Source: Phytoseiulus persimilis
Lineage: Eukaryota; Arthropoda; Arachnida; Mesostigmata; Phytoseiidae
NCBI GenBank assembly: GCA_037576195.1
Contig: CM075102.1
Location: forward strand, 17,232,745 to 17,296,744
Length of the DNA: 64,000 bases
Reading direction: 5' to 3'
The notes beneath the pieces were generated by a model, which had not been told where the DNA came from, did no database searches, and worked only from the letters and a program-made list of their open reading frames with translations. The translations under genes were made by a program, and so were the position numbers. Positions 33,576 through 45,584 of this stretch are shown one piece after another (the first letter of the stretch is position 1; every line of letters starts with the position of its first letter).

Positions 33576-36500
33576 ATTCACGTCCTAAGACCTTGAAACT
33601 TGGTGAAGATTCACAGCACAGCGTCTGATACGCCGATCGCATTCTATTTAGCCTATCGAAACCTGAAATTCGGCCAATTTTCGGGTTACAAATGATAGAT
33701 TGAATAACCTGGGGGAGAGATGAGGGGCGGCCCGAGAGCAGCTCATATGGGCGCCCCCTTTCCTGCGCGAATGATTCCATTGCGTTTCTTGGCACCCGAG
33801 AAAAACGGTTATTCATGCTGATTTCCGAGCTTTCAACCGAACTCAATCTCAAATTGCTCGAGTGAATGCCGAAATTGAATGAGGGCTTCTCCCGAAAATT
33901 TGTGACCCTCTCGGAAAAATCGAAGCGTTCCCGGTTCATCACGAGCGAAGTTTGAAGATGAACCGGATCCTCAAGATTCGTTACATGGATGACGAAGTAC
34001 TGGCAGAGTGCACCAAGGCCACAGGGAACGACGTTCCCACGTCGAAATTGCGGAAGACCTGAATGATCCGTTCCTCCTGAAATCTCTACATACTTGAAAG
34101 TTATGCCAAGGCACATCGCCTGCAACGAAGGCGTGGGGAGTGAAGAACCATACGACTCCACTTGTCTGATGGAAGGTCAGATAATGCGGCTAGCCGATTG
34201 CTCGGAACCTCTCGTCCGGCCGTACTTTGGAACGGGTGGTCGCAGAGTTCAAGTGGCTGACACGAAGGATCGAGCACGACAACAACCAGCGTGAACGCTA
34301 CAACAAGGCGCCATTATCTCATTGGAGGAAGAGCAGTGCGTTATCGGAATCGATGACCTTCTTCCTATTGCTAGATGGTGCCAAGACAAAAGACGAACTG
34401 TGCCATGTTGCCGGAATCGAGCGATGTCATTCTATCATGTTGTACGCCGCCCCATCCTCCGAGACCTCCTCGATGTTCGCCTGGACAGTGTCTTCCGTGC
34501 GCTCGCCTTGTTTTTGTCGTGATCTCTGCTTTGCACGCCAAGAGGACAGTTCCACCGAGCGAGTAGTGAGACAGGCAGCGGCAGTCAAACAGGCCGGTCG
34601 GCTGGCTGGCTGGCTGGCAGGCAAGCAGTGAGCCAGTCCGCCAACGACGACTACGAACATGGCTGTGTGCGGCTGATAAGCTGATAAGTGCGTCCTAGAC
34701 ACGCGGAAATATCGGGGTAGTCCTGTTCTCCGTGGCTCGTAATGCCCCGTGAGTTTTGTGTCTGGATAGTCCTCGTCGGCACCGTCGGCGTCGACGTTCT
34801 TTCTTCCTGACGACAGCATCGCCTCTTTGTCCTGGCCTCCTGGAGCCCCGCGCACCGCTCCTTCGGACTGACGACGGCTCCTCAACTCCGTGTCGCTGTT
34901 CTCTCCTCCGGGCCCCGTCGTCCTGCACACATTGAGATAAAGCACGAAAACAGATCGTTAGGAGACGCGTCTTTTGAAGCAGACGAACGTTACGACTACC
35001 CAAGTGGGGAACCAACGGAAAACACGCTCCCTGCATATTATCTACGATTTTCTCGACAACAGCGGCGGTCTCGACGCGGCCGTCGCACATCGTGGTCCTT
35101 GGATCTTTGGGGTCAAAACTGCCTTAATTACAGCGTATGACATTGTCGCGCTGATCAACTGTTTGTCGGCGATCCATTAATATGTGCATATCCAACACAG
35201 GTATGCAGGCACGTACAGCGCTTGCGAAATTTCGGAGCCAAGCGAACTGTTACTACGCAGAACACGCAGCAAGCGAGAACGTTGAAGGCAGCCGGGTAAC
35301 AATCGTCAACACGGGGTAACGGAATTTCGCTCGTAGGAAACACTTGTTCTTCAAATCGACCCTCTTTCGAGAAGACAGGACGACGTTTCGAGGAAAGAGG
35401 TCATTGCTGTTCCTAAAGAGTTGAGTATGAAGTTCAAACGCAGAAGTTTTGAGAGTTCGTCCCTCAATGAGATGTTGGGGATCCGACTTCTCGAAGACAT
35501 TTGTTAAATGGCGGGTGGTCCCTTGATGAGAGCAGACGTTGTGGGAAGAAATCGCGACATCGGCTCCGCTTTCGCAGCGAGAGACGTCGAGAACCGGAGT
35601 TTTCCAACGGAAATATCGATCGTTTCCTAGATCCAGCGGAGATGGATTTTCCAGGTGGCAACGATTCCCCCCAAGACTCAAATGATTGGCAACATGCACG
35701 GATCGTTGATAGGCTCCTCCGTTTCCACACTCGTATCATGTAGGAGAAGCGATGGAGGAACACGCGAGCGTGTCGCTACCCCGCCGCATCCAATGCCTGC
35801 GAGAACAAACACGCGAACTTAGCTCATGACGTCTACGAGCTACAGAAACGAGAGAGTGAGCGCTTCGAACGGGGAACAACGAGAACGAAAACTCGACCCG
35901 AGGGCACACGAGGCAGATAGACGAGTGCAGGGAAAAAAGACTTATGAAAAAACAACAACGCGCTCGGAAAGAGTCCGGGTCCAAGGTCGCAAAAACGAGA
36001 AGACACGTCGGACGTGGAATGAACGAATGCGGAGGAACGTTCTGTAAAACTCGATGGTAATCTCCACTTGGAAAACGCTATCGCATTGTCGTACTGTTCC
36101 TTGTTTCCCGCCTCGCCTGGAACGAGCGAGGCTCAGCACGAATGGAACGCTCTCAGAGCGTGAGGTCCTATGAAATACCGAGATTTATCCAACGCCGCAG
36201 CTGGATCGACGAAGTCATCATTAAGTTTCGTCCGACCTTCTCGCATCCCGAAACGCGGTTGGGAACGAGCTCGATCAACAACAAGGACCATAGCAAGAAA
36301 TGCACGTATGCACAACTCGTGGATCGGCAAGATTCCTCTCTTTCTTCGGAAAGGGGAGCACTTGTTGAACATATTCATAGAAAACTTGTCGGAGAGAGAC
36401 AGAGACTGAGAGCGAAGGTTCCGAAGACCGCGAGATTTATCGATTTCATAGGAAGATCAGCAATCTACCCAAGTACAGCAGGACTCGTTCGCCCTGACGA

Positions 36501-37695
36501 GGAGTCGACAGTTTGGAAAGCATCTTGGAGAACGATTCGTCACCGATAAAGCGTCCTTCCGAGTCCACCAAATTCGTCGATTCTCGGAGGAATCGCTATG
36601 TTCTGTCGACTCTGTAGCTGAACCTCGGCCCTGATTAATTCTTCCGCTGGAAGGCCGAACGAGCTGTCCACGGAGTACGGGTACGGGAAAGGGAATCGCC
36701 GAAAGCAGGGATTCTCCTCGATTTCATTGTTTTCCTCGGCAAGGTTATTGATTGAATGCCGACACCACTTTTCCTCGAACGTTGTGTGATGCATTGAATC
36801 TGAAACGTGGAGCAGATTCGAAAAGCACATGATATCCGAAGTTTTACCTTCCGGTAGACTTCCGTAAACGGAACGCCTGCGGCCGCACCTTGGGCCATTG
36901 CCCGACATGAATCCCCATTCCAAAAAGTGACACTTCGAGAGAGGCGGATGTTCATCGACCTCCTGCTCTCTGATCCGCCGATGAAGCGCTGGATCTATCT
37001 TTCAGATGGACAGCTCCGAACCACAAAGCTCACTTCTTCATAGCTGACAAGTAATCTCCATTTCTGTCTGGAGAGGAATGCCGCTTCACGGAATTCACAT
37101 CATGTTCATCCTTAGAAGGAGATGAGTGACAAAATCCCAAAGTGGCCCATCTCCATGCTGTGTACCTCCTGCAAACTGTGTGAAACAGGGGAGCTGGGGG
37201 TCTGACGATTTTGTCCACTAACTGCCGACGCTCCCAATCGAGCCGATCCCGGGACGATTCAGGAAGGTTCTTCCTCGACGCAAAGCTGAGAGCGAGACTG
37301 CCATTTCTCGACTCCGCTCGTCCGATTCGGCTGAATGGTCGGAGAGCTAACATCAATTCTGGGGGCAGATTCAACGCACTGATTGGATCCTTCCGTGCAG
37401 AGAGGGAAGGTGAAGAAATAACTTGATCTATCTTTGACGCCGAGAACGGCATCCCTCCTCGAGCTGAAAGCTCTGTTCGATTCCTTGAATGGTTCGTTAA
37501 CTCGCAGTTCCCTCACGTTGCCGGTCAAAAGCAATGGAGCCTGCTGCCCTGATCGTGGAGATGGTTATCCAACATGGAATGAGCCCGAGATAGCGGAGTT
37601 CGTTCGTAGGGAAGTAGGTCAGACCATGTGGTTCCCCTGACTGACAGAGAAAGGAGGATTTCATTGAAGACTTCACGACACGTGGAGCCTCCGAA
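33576..37695. other. Stretch without a supported gene
   Basis: The stretch holds a minus-strand frame of 204 codons (33547-34161) and a plus-strand one of 135 codons (36142-36549). Neither has splice support or a recognisable domain. A (GGCT)4 run lies at 34600-34615. From about 35830 to 36045 the plus strand is purine-rich. Confidence 0.45.
34600..34620 (+). repeat. GGCT tetranucleotide microsatellite
   Basis: Four perfect GGCT units (34600-34615) are followed by GGCAG and related words (GGCAAGCAG). The flanks (GGCCGGTC, CAGTGAGCCAGTCC) look like decayed versions of the same kind of repeat. Comparable loose tracts occur at several other places in the window. Confidence 0.7.
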
Positions 37696-38100
37696 ATGCA
37701 GATCTGGACGACTTTGTTGGCGGTGTGGGCCGAGATGACGGAGACGTCCTACTGTTTTCTCAAACATCAAACATACGTTCACTATCATTGTCCAGCGCAT
37801 GTGCAAGCTCGCAGTCGAATCCTCCCTATCAAAGGTCTCGACAGATGCTTTCTCCCCGTTGACTCCCTGTCATCGGGAGGGGTGCACTGGCCTCAATTCA
37901 CCGTTGGTACCTCCCTCTTGCAGACATACTATGTGATGGTCCGTTACATCACAAGCACTGTTTTGCATGAAACGAAATCCAACGTAAGGAATAGAAACGA
38001 GGTATCGGCTCTGCGATCGTTCGTTCAACAGCAGATCAGTGCTGATCGATTAAGGAGCTTGATCGGATATGCCTTCCGCAAGGCAGAGGACACAGTCTAG
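37696..38100 (+). CDS. Open frame of 134 codons next to the transposon, product unknown
   Basis: The frame begins MQIWTTLLAVWAEMTET and ends EDTV before TAG, 61 bases left of the inserted element at 38162. Composition is balanced, with aromatic and hydrophobic residues spread evenly, and reads like a real protein; it could be a terminal exon (AG just before the ATC at 37699). The opposite strand has a 93-codon frame over its first part. Frames of this length are common by chance here, and no family is recognised. Confidence 0.2.
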   Translation: MQIWTTLLAVWAEMTETSYCFLKHQTYVHYHCPAHVQARSRILPIKGLDRCFLPVDSLSSGGVHWPQFTVGTSLLQTYYVMVRYITSTVLHETKSNVRNRNEVSALRSFVQQQISADRLRSLIGYAFRKAEDTV

Positions 38101-38161
38101 TGCGCGCTTTGTGGGAAGAGCAAATGATTCACCCTCGCATTCCTGCTCTGCATCATCCATA

Positions 38162-38533
38162 CCGTGTTTTTCAGAAAATAAGCCATACCTCGATTTTCGA
38201 ACATTTCGGTTATCTAAGCCGTACCCCGAATATAAGCCGTAGCTGCAACTGATCTCAGCATGGAGCCTGCGCGCGAGAAATGCCGGGATGTCTAGGCTCT
38301 CGAATTCGTGCGGTTTAGTAAGCGTCGATTTGAGATGACGCCTGCTAGCTGAGAAGTTTGTGGCAAGGGTTGCGACCACGCTGTTGTTGCAGGTTCGTAG
38401 TCGTTCCGTGTTCGATCATGTGAGTGAAATTCGCAGTTCGGTTCATATAAGCCATACCCCGAAAATAAGCCGTACTCCAATTTTCGGACCCCAAGAAGAA
38501 TATAAGCCATGGCTTATTTTCTGAGAAACACGG
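38162..38533. mobile_element. Miniature inverted-repeat transposable element with TA target duplication
   Basis: The left end begins CCGTGTTTTTCAGAAAATAA (then GCCAT); the right end is its reverse complement, with one difference in the first 25 bases, and stops at CACGG. TA flanks both ends (38160-38161 and 38534-38535). The element is 372 bases long and has no coding capacity. Inside both ends the words ATAAGCCATACCCCGAA and ATAAGCCGTA recur several times, in direct orientation at the left and in inverted orientation at the right, so the subterminal regions are themselves repetitive. TA duplication and terminal repeats fit a non-autonomous DNA transposon of the Tc1/mariner or a related TA-targeting superfamily. 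Which superfamily cannot be settled from this copy. Confidence 0.88.
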
Positions 38534-39363
38534 TAGATAGTCCATTGCACCAGGTAACATTGACCTACCTATCGAGTTCGAGTAAACCTTGAATCTCATA
38601 TACCTTCTCTCCTACACAGCAACTTCTTTCTCTTCTTTACTCGATTTCTCGTTGAACCTGTTTGGATTAAGCATAAAAGTCGAGACCACCTAGCTTCTCA
38701 ACTGTTGAATCAAGTTCGACGAATGGAACCGCAGAACGACCGTCTGAGATTCAGCTTCCCGGTGGAGAAAGTGTTCGAGATTCAGATCGTAGATGACTCA
38801 ACTCGGGCCTTCGGTATCTACAGGACGGAGTCGTCGGATCCCATCGGCCGCCTATCAGGCACTTCGCAGAAGTTAAACCAGATGGGCCTGGCTGATTTTA
38901 AACACTTCGAATTCATTCCCTTCGACGAGAAACTCGGAGCGCACCCTTTGCAGCTCATCTGAGCCGATATGGATGTTTTTCTGTGAGGTAGCGAGCGAAG
39001 TTCTGTGTATCAGCATCGCTTCGCTATCCATACTATACCTGCTATCCGGGATTAGATTCTGCAATTCGCTCGAGTCTGGAGCAACTGGCGATATTCAACC
39101 AGAGAGAACAACAGCGCGATCCCACCGCTCCCTGTGCGTTCCTGGGCAACGACCTGCTGAGTTTGTTCTATGGCAAGCATTGATTTACGGATTTCTTTCA
39201 CTGCTGCGTGCAATATTCTCTTATCGATGAAGATTCCCTGTTCATTCTGGATTCTCCCTATTCCTCTCTGGAACTCTCGGAAGCTCTCTCCTGAGCTTCT
39301 AGAAGATTCCACGAGGTGGAAAACGAGATTTCGCCGGCCGGCCCCAGCATTCTCTTTTTTTAC

Positions 39364-39715
39364 CCAGCTCGAACTTTGCTTGGATGGCAGTAACGATGAG
39401 GATGAAAACAAAGCAGGAGTGGGGCGAGGCAGAAGAGAATAGTTTGTCGACTGCGAAAGCGGAACGCGAGCAGAGGTAACGGGCCGCGGGATGAAAGGAC
39501 GGAGATGAAAAGCAAAGCCAGCGATCCAGCCGCGAGGACGCAACGGATTTTCTCGCATGACGTTTCTTTCCGGTTGACTCCGATCGTCTCCTGGCGGTTT
39601 CCCCTCTCGACTTTCGTTTCCTAGCGCTCGTGACGTTTGTTTGTTCGGTTGTCGGGCAGGCAAACTGTCCCGGAGCCTCGGGTGCCGAAGGATCTCCCGC
39701 GTCAAGGGAGACGAC
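39364..39715 (-). CDS. Candidate coding exon, basic region plus hydrophobic segment, product unknown
   Basis: On the minus strand a long pyrimidine-rich stretch ends in CTTCGCTTTTGGCAAG, followed by 352 bases open in one frame to a donor GG/GTAAAA. The peptide has a Lys/Arg-rich part (TSARKRKSRGETARRR, GKKRHARKS) and near its end a hydrophobic run (CFVFILIVTAI) that could cross a membrane. The phase fits the exon at 40022-40288 over an intron of 306 bases. The donor overlaps, on the other strand, a plus-strand acceptor (TTTTTTACCCAG at 39367), so a plus-strand exon 39368-39475 is a competing reading. Confidence 0.27.
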
Positions 39716-39851
39716 CTTGCCAAAAGCGAAGGAAGAGCGATACGGCGAAGACCGAAACAAACGTAGAGGAAACGTCAACCAGCCAGCTTGGGGCTACGTG
39801 AACGGGACAGAGTGAAGAAGCTTCGGGGGGTCGGCGGGATAACGGCATGAC

Positions 39852-39904
39852 GAGAGGGAGGGGAAGAGAGGGAGGAGAAACGTAAAGAGAAGAAGGAGGG
39901 GAAA
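39852..39904 (+). repeat. Purine-rich tract (pyrimidine-rich on the minus strand)
   Basis: Two runs of only A and G, 29 and 21 bases long, are separated by CGT (39852-39880 and 39884-39904). On the minus strand this is a long polypyrimidine stretch inside the proposed intron 39716-40021. It could simply be intronic, or it could form triplex DNA. Confidence 0.6.
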
Positions 39905-40021
39905 CTCTCTGATGGACGACAACAACACCTGCGCATCCTGTCGGAGGGTCCCCATGCCTCCCTCATTAGCACCGTTTCAACGCCTCCGCGCCCCCGATCC
40001 GGGCATTCTTTTCCCACTCAC

Positions 40022-40288
40022 GCGTAAACTAACGGACGTCTGACAAACACGCACCCGCATCCAGTGGGACGAGCCCAGTCCTGCGCGCGAGCTCCAATCC
40101 GCACATTTATTGTGATGGTAGCTACCACCACCGCTTTTCCCGAAGCTGTTGTTGCCAGTGGATCGCGGAGAGTAGGAGGCCGCCGCCTGCTGAGCAGCGA
40201 TCATCTTCTTGTATTGTCTCTTCAGGCGCTTCTCTCTTCTGTGTCGACATTGTTGTGAGGCTCCTCTGCGAGCAACAGCTTGACACAA
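40022..40288 (-). CDS. Candidate internal exon encoding a basic, Ala/Gln- and Ser/Gly-rich segment
   Basis: On the minus strand the acceptor GTTGATTATTCTTCCAG and the perfect donor CGC/GTGAGT enclose 267 bases (89 codons, a multiple of three). The frame has a clear preference for C or G at third positions. The peptide has a strongly basic helix-like stretch (RREKRLKRQYKKMIAAQQAA), then a Ser/Gly/Asn-rich part, with four cysteines in all. The basic stretch could bind nucleic acid or be a processing site, but no family is recognised. A second minus-strand frame with an ATG in good context (CAACAATG, at 40249-40251) is also open and is the main alternative. Confidence 0.33.
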
Positions 40289-43200
40289 CTGGAAGAATAA
40301 TCAACACTGGAGTCGAACGAACAAAGCCCGCGAAACCCTGGAAACTAGAAATGCGAAACCTAGAAACAGCGTCATACGCAGTTCGAACGATCTCCCCAAC
40401 TTCCGGGAGAAAATCTGGGAAATCCAGTCCTATCCAGAGCTGGAATCGGGGAGGGGGGTTGCGGAAGATTCTCATAGCCCTGTGGGTGGTAGTGGGAGGT
40501 CAGAGCATGGGCCAGAGTGTTCTGATGATGTAGCTCCTGTCCCGGTCTGGAGACATTTGATGTGTTGATGAAGCTATCCCGCTAGCTACGCAGAAGAATC
40601 AAACGACATCTCTCGGATGAAAAACATCTGTAGAGGAGAAACATGGAGCGGAGAGTTCTTTGTTTCATGTGATTGGAGCGCAGCTCTCCTCCTGATGATA
40701 AAAGAGAATAGGTTTTGTAACGAGCGAACGTGGAAGTCTAACCAAGTTAATTAACTGTCTCCTAATCTCAGCATTGGCACCGGGCCGAATCCTCGACTGG
40801 TCTATGAGTGGTGATCACGGAGTTATTTCTCTGCGGTATTGGCGCTATTTTCCCTGGGTGGTCCGATTTCGACCACCAGGGTGAGCAAACAGAAGGTTCC
40901 AAGAACCTATGAATTGAAAGCTGTCCTCCGCACCGGGGATTTTTCTATTCTGAGTGTCGCGTATTTGCGCATGAGCTTCCGCGACGACCCCCTTCTCAAG
41001 GAACTCTTTGCGCTTTTCTGCTACACTTTCCGAGTTAGAGGTATCAGATCGCAGTTTCAGATCGTCACAATCCGGTCCGTTCGGAACGGTTGAAACCTTC
41101 CGAGTTTTCGGTCCACGATCGACACGCGGAGCGTGGCTCGGATTTTTTCTGGAGTCGACTGAGAGGTCAAAGTTCACCACGGCCGTACGCTCCCCGTCTG
41201 CGCTCGCGAACAGTTTGAACCATATCGCTGTCTATTGTTCCTGGTTCGGCTAAGAAAAAGTTCGCTCGGAGTTGAAATTCCAGAAATCTAAGCCGCTGCT
41301 CCATCGATTGTGTCTCGTTGATCATTGGTCGCAGAGAATGAATTAAATTTCTGCCAGGGCACCGCTGAGTTTGGTTCGAATAATTAATCCTCTCCCCGAC
41401 ATACACGGGGCGTACTCGCAGAGCAGACATAAGCTGATTATACGTTCGGACGATAACGATCAACTCCTAGCGAGCGCTTTTCTTTAAAAGGGACAATCTG
41501 GACGATACGTGCACTGTCATCACTCACACTCACGGCGACGGAGAGCTTGAGCACAGGGGACGAATTCCAGTATTCCTGCATAGCTCCATTCCGTTGTCTG
41601 AATTTATTTCCAGCGGCCTCTCCTGAGCTCTGGAAAGCTCCAATGCGTTGTTCCAAGGCAGACTCTTGTCGCATCTCATGGAGTGAAGCAAAAGGCGTCA
41701 ACGTTCGCGAGATGTTTGTTCAGCGCTCCAATGAGAGGAGTTCCTTTCAGAAAAACCCCGGGGGTTGCCTGATGTTTGTAGCGGAAATTTCGCCAACTGC
41801 GGAGTTTGTCCGAGCCGCGAGCCCGACGTCGTCCTATTCGCGAGTCCCCATGCGCGTGGCTGAGTCAAAGCGTCTCTAAGTTCAAAGTTGACTCGCTACA
41901 CGATATGGAACTCGGACGAATTTTCACATTCCTTTGATGTGAATGCACACAAGGCCACCGCCAACACCCGGATGAGTATTCCTAGAGGCGTCGAGGACTG
42001 ACTCCACCAATGAGTAAACAAATGGAAGAGCTCCGACTCCGGAACAGCAACTGTACGTCTCACGTTCAGCATGCAGGTGGACTGCACGACGTGACTGCGG
42101 CTTCATCTCGTCAAAGACCCCTTCGTTGACTCGGTGCCTGTCACGATCCTGGTTTGTTGCCGGCTGGCGTTCCCAGCTTGTTTAACCACACGAGTTAGAT
42201 CAGCCACCGCTATTGCTGACCGGGACTATACTTTGCTTGAACGATTGTTGCGCTCCCGCCAGAGAATAAACCGCCCGTATCCTGATGTCACAAGCGACGG
42301 GAGCAGCTGGGAGAATCGAAAGCAATTAGAATATTGCCCCCTCCACATGGAGCTGCTCGGTTGTCGGAATCGTGATGGATGCGGCGCGTAACACTGCGGT
42401 TCGCGCGAAAACCTGCTAGGATCACTCAGAGTTGCGGAGTCAAGATGGAAAGCAACTATCGCTCATTGTTTACACGATGAGAAATTCCATCGCTCCTACA
42501 GCTGATAGGAACGCGGTGCCACTGAGTCTATCGAACATGTCCGACCCTTCCTCAAGCACATCCCGGACCGTTCCGGGCGCCCGCGTCGGACACAAGACCA
42601 GGAAACTCTTCGTTTGTGCTCGATATACTGACAAAAGACTGGGGCTCTTGAAGATTTCCGAGATATTTCCCGAGAAACTTGCGAGACGATTTGCCTCCGC
42701 GAGAAACTGCATGAGAGATCGTGTAGCTGAACTAGCAACGAGCTCGTCGTAGCATTGTCGAGGAGTAGGGAACTTCTCGAATCGGATCGCAACTCGGACC
42801 ATTGGAAGTTCCGGATAATGAGCTTAGGGAGTACCTTGTTTGAAATGAAGCGCTAACATTTCCGAGCGCTCCTGGAGGCGCCCGTTTATGGGAGCGAATG
42901 TCCGGTTCGGCGAACACAGTCGCTAACTTCGTAGCTGAGACAGATTTCTCACAGTTCTGGGAGTTTGCCTCGTCCGAGAATCGACAACAGAACGCATAGT
43001 GGCAACTTTGACTCAGAACGTGGATTATTCGGAAACGACGGAGCGGAGCAGACAGAGAACAAGAGATTCCGTCTACTCCGAAAATGGAACCCACCACGCC
43101 CCTCGCTCCCTGTGGTTGCGAGGCACCGGTTTCAACTACCATGCTACGTGAGCTACGATACTGAAATTCTCACAGGAGCAGGGATTGACTCAAATTAACA

Positions 43201-44490
43201 ATTTTCCCGGTCAATCCGAAGCTCTCCGCCTCAGTGTGGATCGAGTTCCTCATTGGAGGAAGGCCCAGGCCCGAAAAGTGAGCCCATCCACGGATGGATT
43301 TGGCGCTGAGAGCATCGGCAGGCGGGCGAGTGAGTCTGAAGTGCTGATTCCGGGTCCCTGATTCGATGTCCGTTCGCTCGTTCCGCTGGGCTCGCGATGG
43401 ATTGGTACGAGGGTTTGTTGACCGAGTTTTTCTGAGAATAGCACAGCTGAGGAGCATTGAGGTGATTGCATTGACAAAAAGCCCCAAGCCCATTGAACTA
43501 GGTCCGCCTCGCTCGACTGAGACTGTTCGCCTCATGCTGCCTTCCGAAATTGATCTGCTGCTCGATATATATTTATATGACTGACCGCCTAACGGGCATT
43601 TGCGGGAACCGATAGATGGTCGTTCCGTGGGCGAAAGCCGAAGCATCGCTGAACGTCGATTTCGGTCCCTGCGGAAGCCTACCGTGATTCCAATCACTCT
43701 ACACGCTTCATTAAGCTCAACATCGAGCGTGTAAACATCGCCGAACATACAAAGAAGGCTGCGGTCGGGGAATGTTCTCATGATCGCTTGATGAATTGGA
43801 GTCGGTCCTATTAACAGACTATTTGTCACCCCTTTTACTATGAATCTCATGTTCCCGTCGCTGTGCTCAACGAGCTTTGTTTCCGACCCTCAGACAGTGG
43901 CACCAGCTAGTCTCTTCGGAAAGCCGAACTCCATCTAGCTAGACGTACATCACCGAGATGAATAGTAGGCTCCTCGAAACAGGTGAAAACCCTCCCGGTG
44001 TATCCCACTTATTTTTTCTTCGTGGAGGGATGAGCTGAAAATGGAACAATGATTTCACCAATAATATCAAGAAGAAAAACAATGACAAGAATGATATCTG
44101 ATAGCTCTATTCAGCGATTGGAGGCCCGCGCAATCCAGCAAGGATGACAAGAAGATGAGTGGCACGGATTCTTGACATCGGAGCCTAGGCAAGGTTCTTC
44201 ATCGCTACTCCAGCACTTTCAGAGCGCTGTGAGAGGAGTGGAGGTCGCTCTATCTTTTTTTTTCTGCCATCAATGCACGAAGTGAAGCAATGGTTGCAGC
44301 CTGAATGAGGAACACAGTGCAGTCTCAGTACTGGAGTAGCACTTCCCTCTACCGTTACTATGCTCACAGATATTGCTGTACGTCTGTGTCCGTGTGTAAT
44401 GTCTTAGAGCGGATCTCTGCAGCTGTTGTTGACATTTATGAGCAGTTGGACTGGGCCACCATCGAAACCAACAAGCCTCCCGAACTTGGC
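40289..44490. other. Stretch without a supported gene
   Basis: The stretch includes the longest open frame of the window (226 codons, minus strand, 43170-43850) and frames open on both strands at 42432-42802 (106 plus, 110 minus). None has splice pairs or recognised motifs, and their lengths are near chance expectation. Confidence 0.45.
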
Positions 44491-44757
44491 TTTTTTTTAT
44501 TTATTACCTACAGAGGCGACCGCGCTCCGGGAGCCCATAACTCGGCCAAACTTGCCCCAGTTTTTCTCGCTCATTTTCCTCCGGGGCTCCTCCGTTCGCG
44601 TTCATTTTTCCTTCTCTTGGCCATTTTCCTGAGTCTAGCTGAGCTCTCGCCTGCCTCCGTCTCACTCTCCGGGTCCTTCCCCGTCTACCTACCGCACTTT
44701 CTTTGGCCTCCCTAGTTTTCCCCGTCTTTCTTGAGTTTGAGGAATTTCCGTGTCTAG
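44491..44757 (+). other. Poly-T run with acceptor and a following pyrimidine-rich tract
   Basis: CTTTTTTTTATTTATTACCTACAG (split by a few purines) ends at 44513 and is a textbook splice acceptor on the plus strand. It is followed by about 215 bases that are again strongly T/C-rich. The stretch after the acceptor does not look like a typical coding exon, although one frame stays open to 44715. It could be an untranslated exon or part of an intron with a decoy acceptor. Confidence 0.3.
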
Positions 44758-45134
44758 TCGCTTCCTCTGCCGAGGAATAAATACAGATGCCTACGTCGTG
44801 GCGAGCCCTTTCTATCATGCTTGAGCTTCTGGTCTTGAGAAATGAGAGGCATCGTCTTCGCGAGTTTTATTCGGAGTTCATCCCTCCCCCCTTCCCCGTT
44901 TCTCATCCCGGCTCATCGCTCGATGGTCGTCTCAACAAAGTGGTCGATGATCTGCTCAGATATGGAAGGCCGGCTGAGCCATCCCGCTCTGGAGCCGAGT
45001 TTTGAGATGGCGTCGAGAAGGCAGAGAGCGCCACTGGCAGAGTTCGGACGGCCTCCGCGTCGGCTCGAGACGCACAGACGGCAGGCTGTTCCAGTTGGAA
45101 AGTTATTATGCAGATTTTTTCCTCGAGGCTTAAT

Positions 45135-45310
45135 CGTTCAATAAATTATATTTGAAATATGGACAAAATTTATTCTGGCCACGTCAACGAGGCGGCGGAA
45201 TAATGGTAATAATTCGAACCGTCTAACCCAAACAAGAAGGCGTACGCCGAGCGTCTCTAATAAATTTCTCCGGAGCCTACGGCGCGCTCCGCTAATTTGG
45301 ATCGAGTTCG
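45135..45310. other. AT-rich block in a GC-balanced region
   Basis: From about 45135 the sequence turns AT-rich (AATAAATTATATTTGAAATA, ACAAAATTTATT, AATAATGGTAATAATT) for about 80 bases and then alternates with GC-rich words up to a second ATAAATTT and GCTAATTTGG. AATAAA at 45140-45145 could be a polyadenylation signal for a plus-strand transcript. TAAT cores could be homeodomain sites. Neither is supported beyond the motif. Confidence 0.25.
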
Positions 45311-45584
45311 CTTCGTTCCAAAAGTCAGAGCAGATAGCGGTACTCGATCATCGGATGATTCTCACTTATTGGATCTTTTCTAGGGCTCCGTAACGAATGC
45401 GCGCGAGGAGTAAATGCGCTTATAACTTGAGGCTCACGTGTCCAGAGGCGCGCATGAGGCTTCCCCACGGCCTTGTGCGAACTCGGTTAGGAGTCGCTCA
45501 AAAGATGCTCTTGGAAGATGAACTTCATTGAATACGACACACCAGCACTCTCAGAGTTCGTCGCTTAGCCGAGATCTCATGTGA

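Noticed and set aside
33982..33993. YMDD word on the plus strand near the reverse-transcriptase-like fragment
   Set aside because: The flanking codons show no palm-domain pattern, and YMDD is typical of other polymerase families; coincidence is likely.
39052..39723. 223-codon minus-strand frame as an intact gene
   Set aside because: It lies in a different frame from the splice-supported candidate at 39364-39715; its length is near chance expectation.
43170..43850. Longest open frame, 226 codons, as a gene
   Set aside because: With a stop frequency near 3/64 the expected longest frame in both strands of this window is about 185-200 codons. No start context, splice sites, domain or codon bias stands out.
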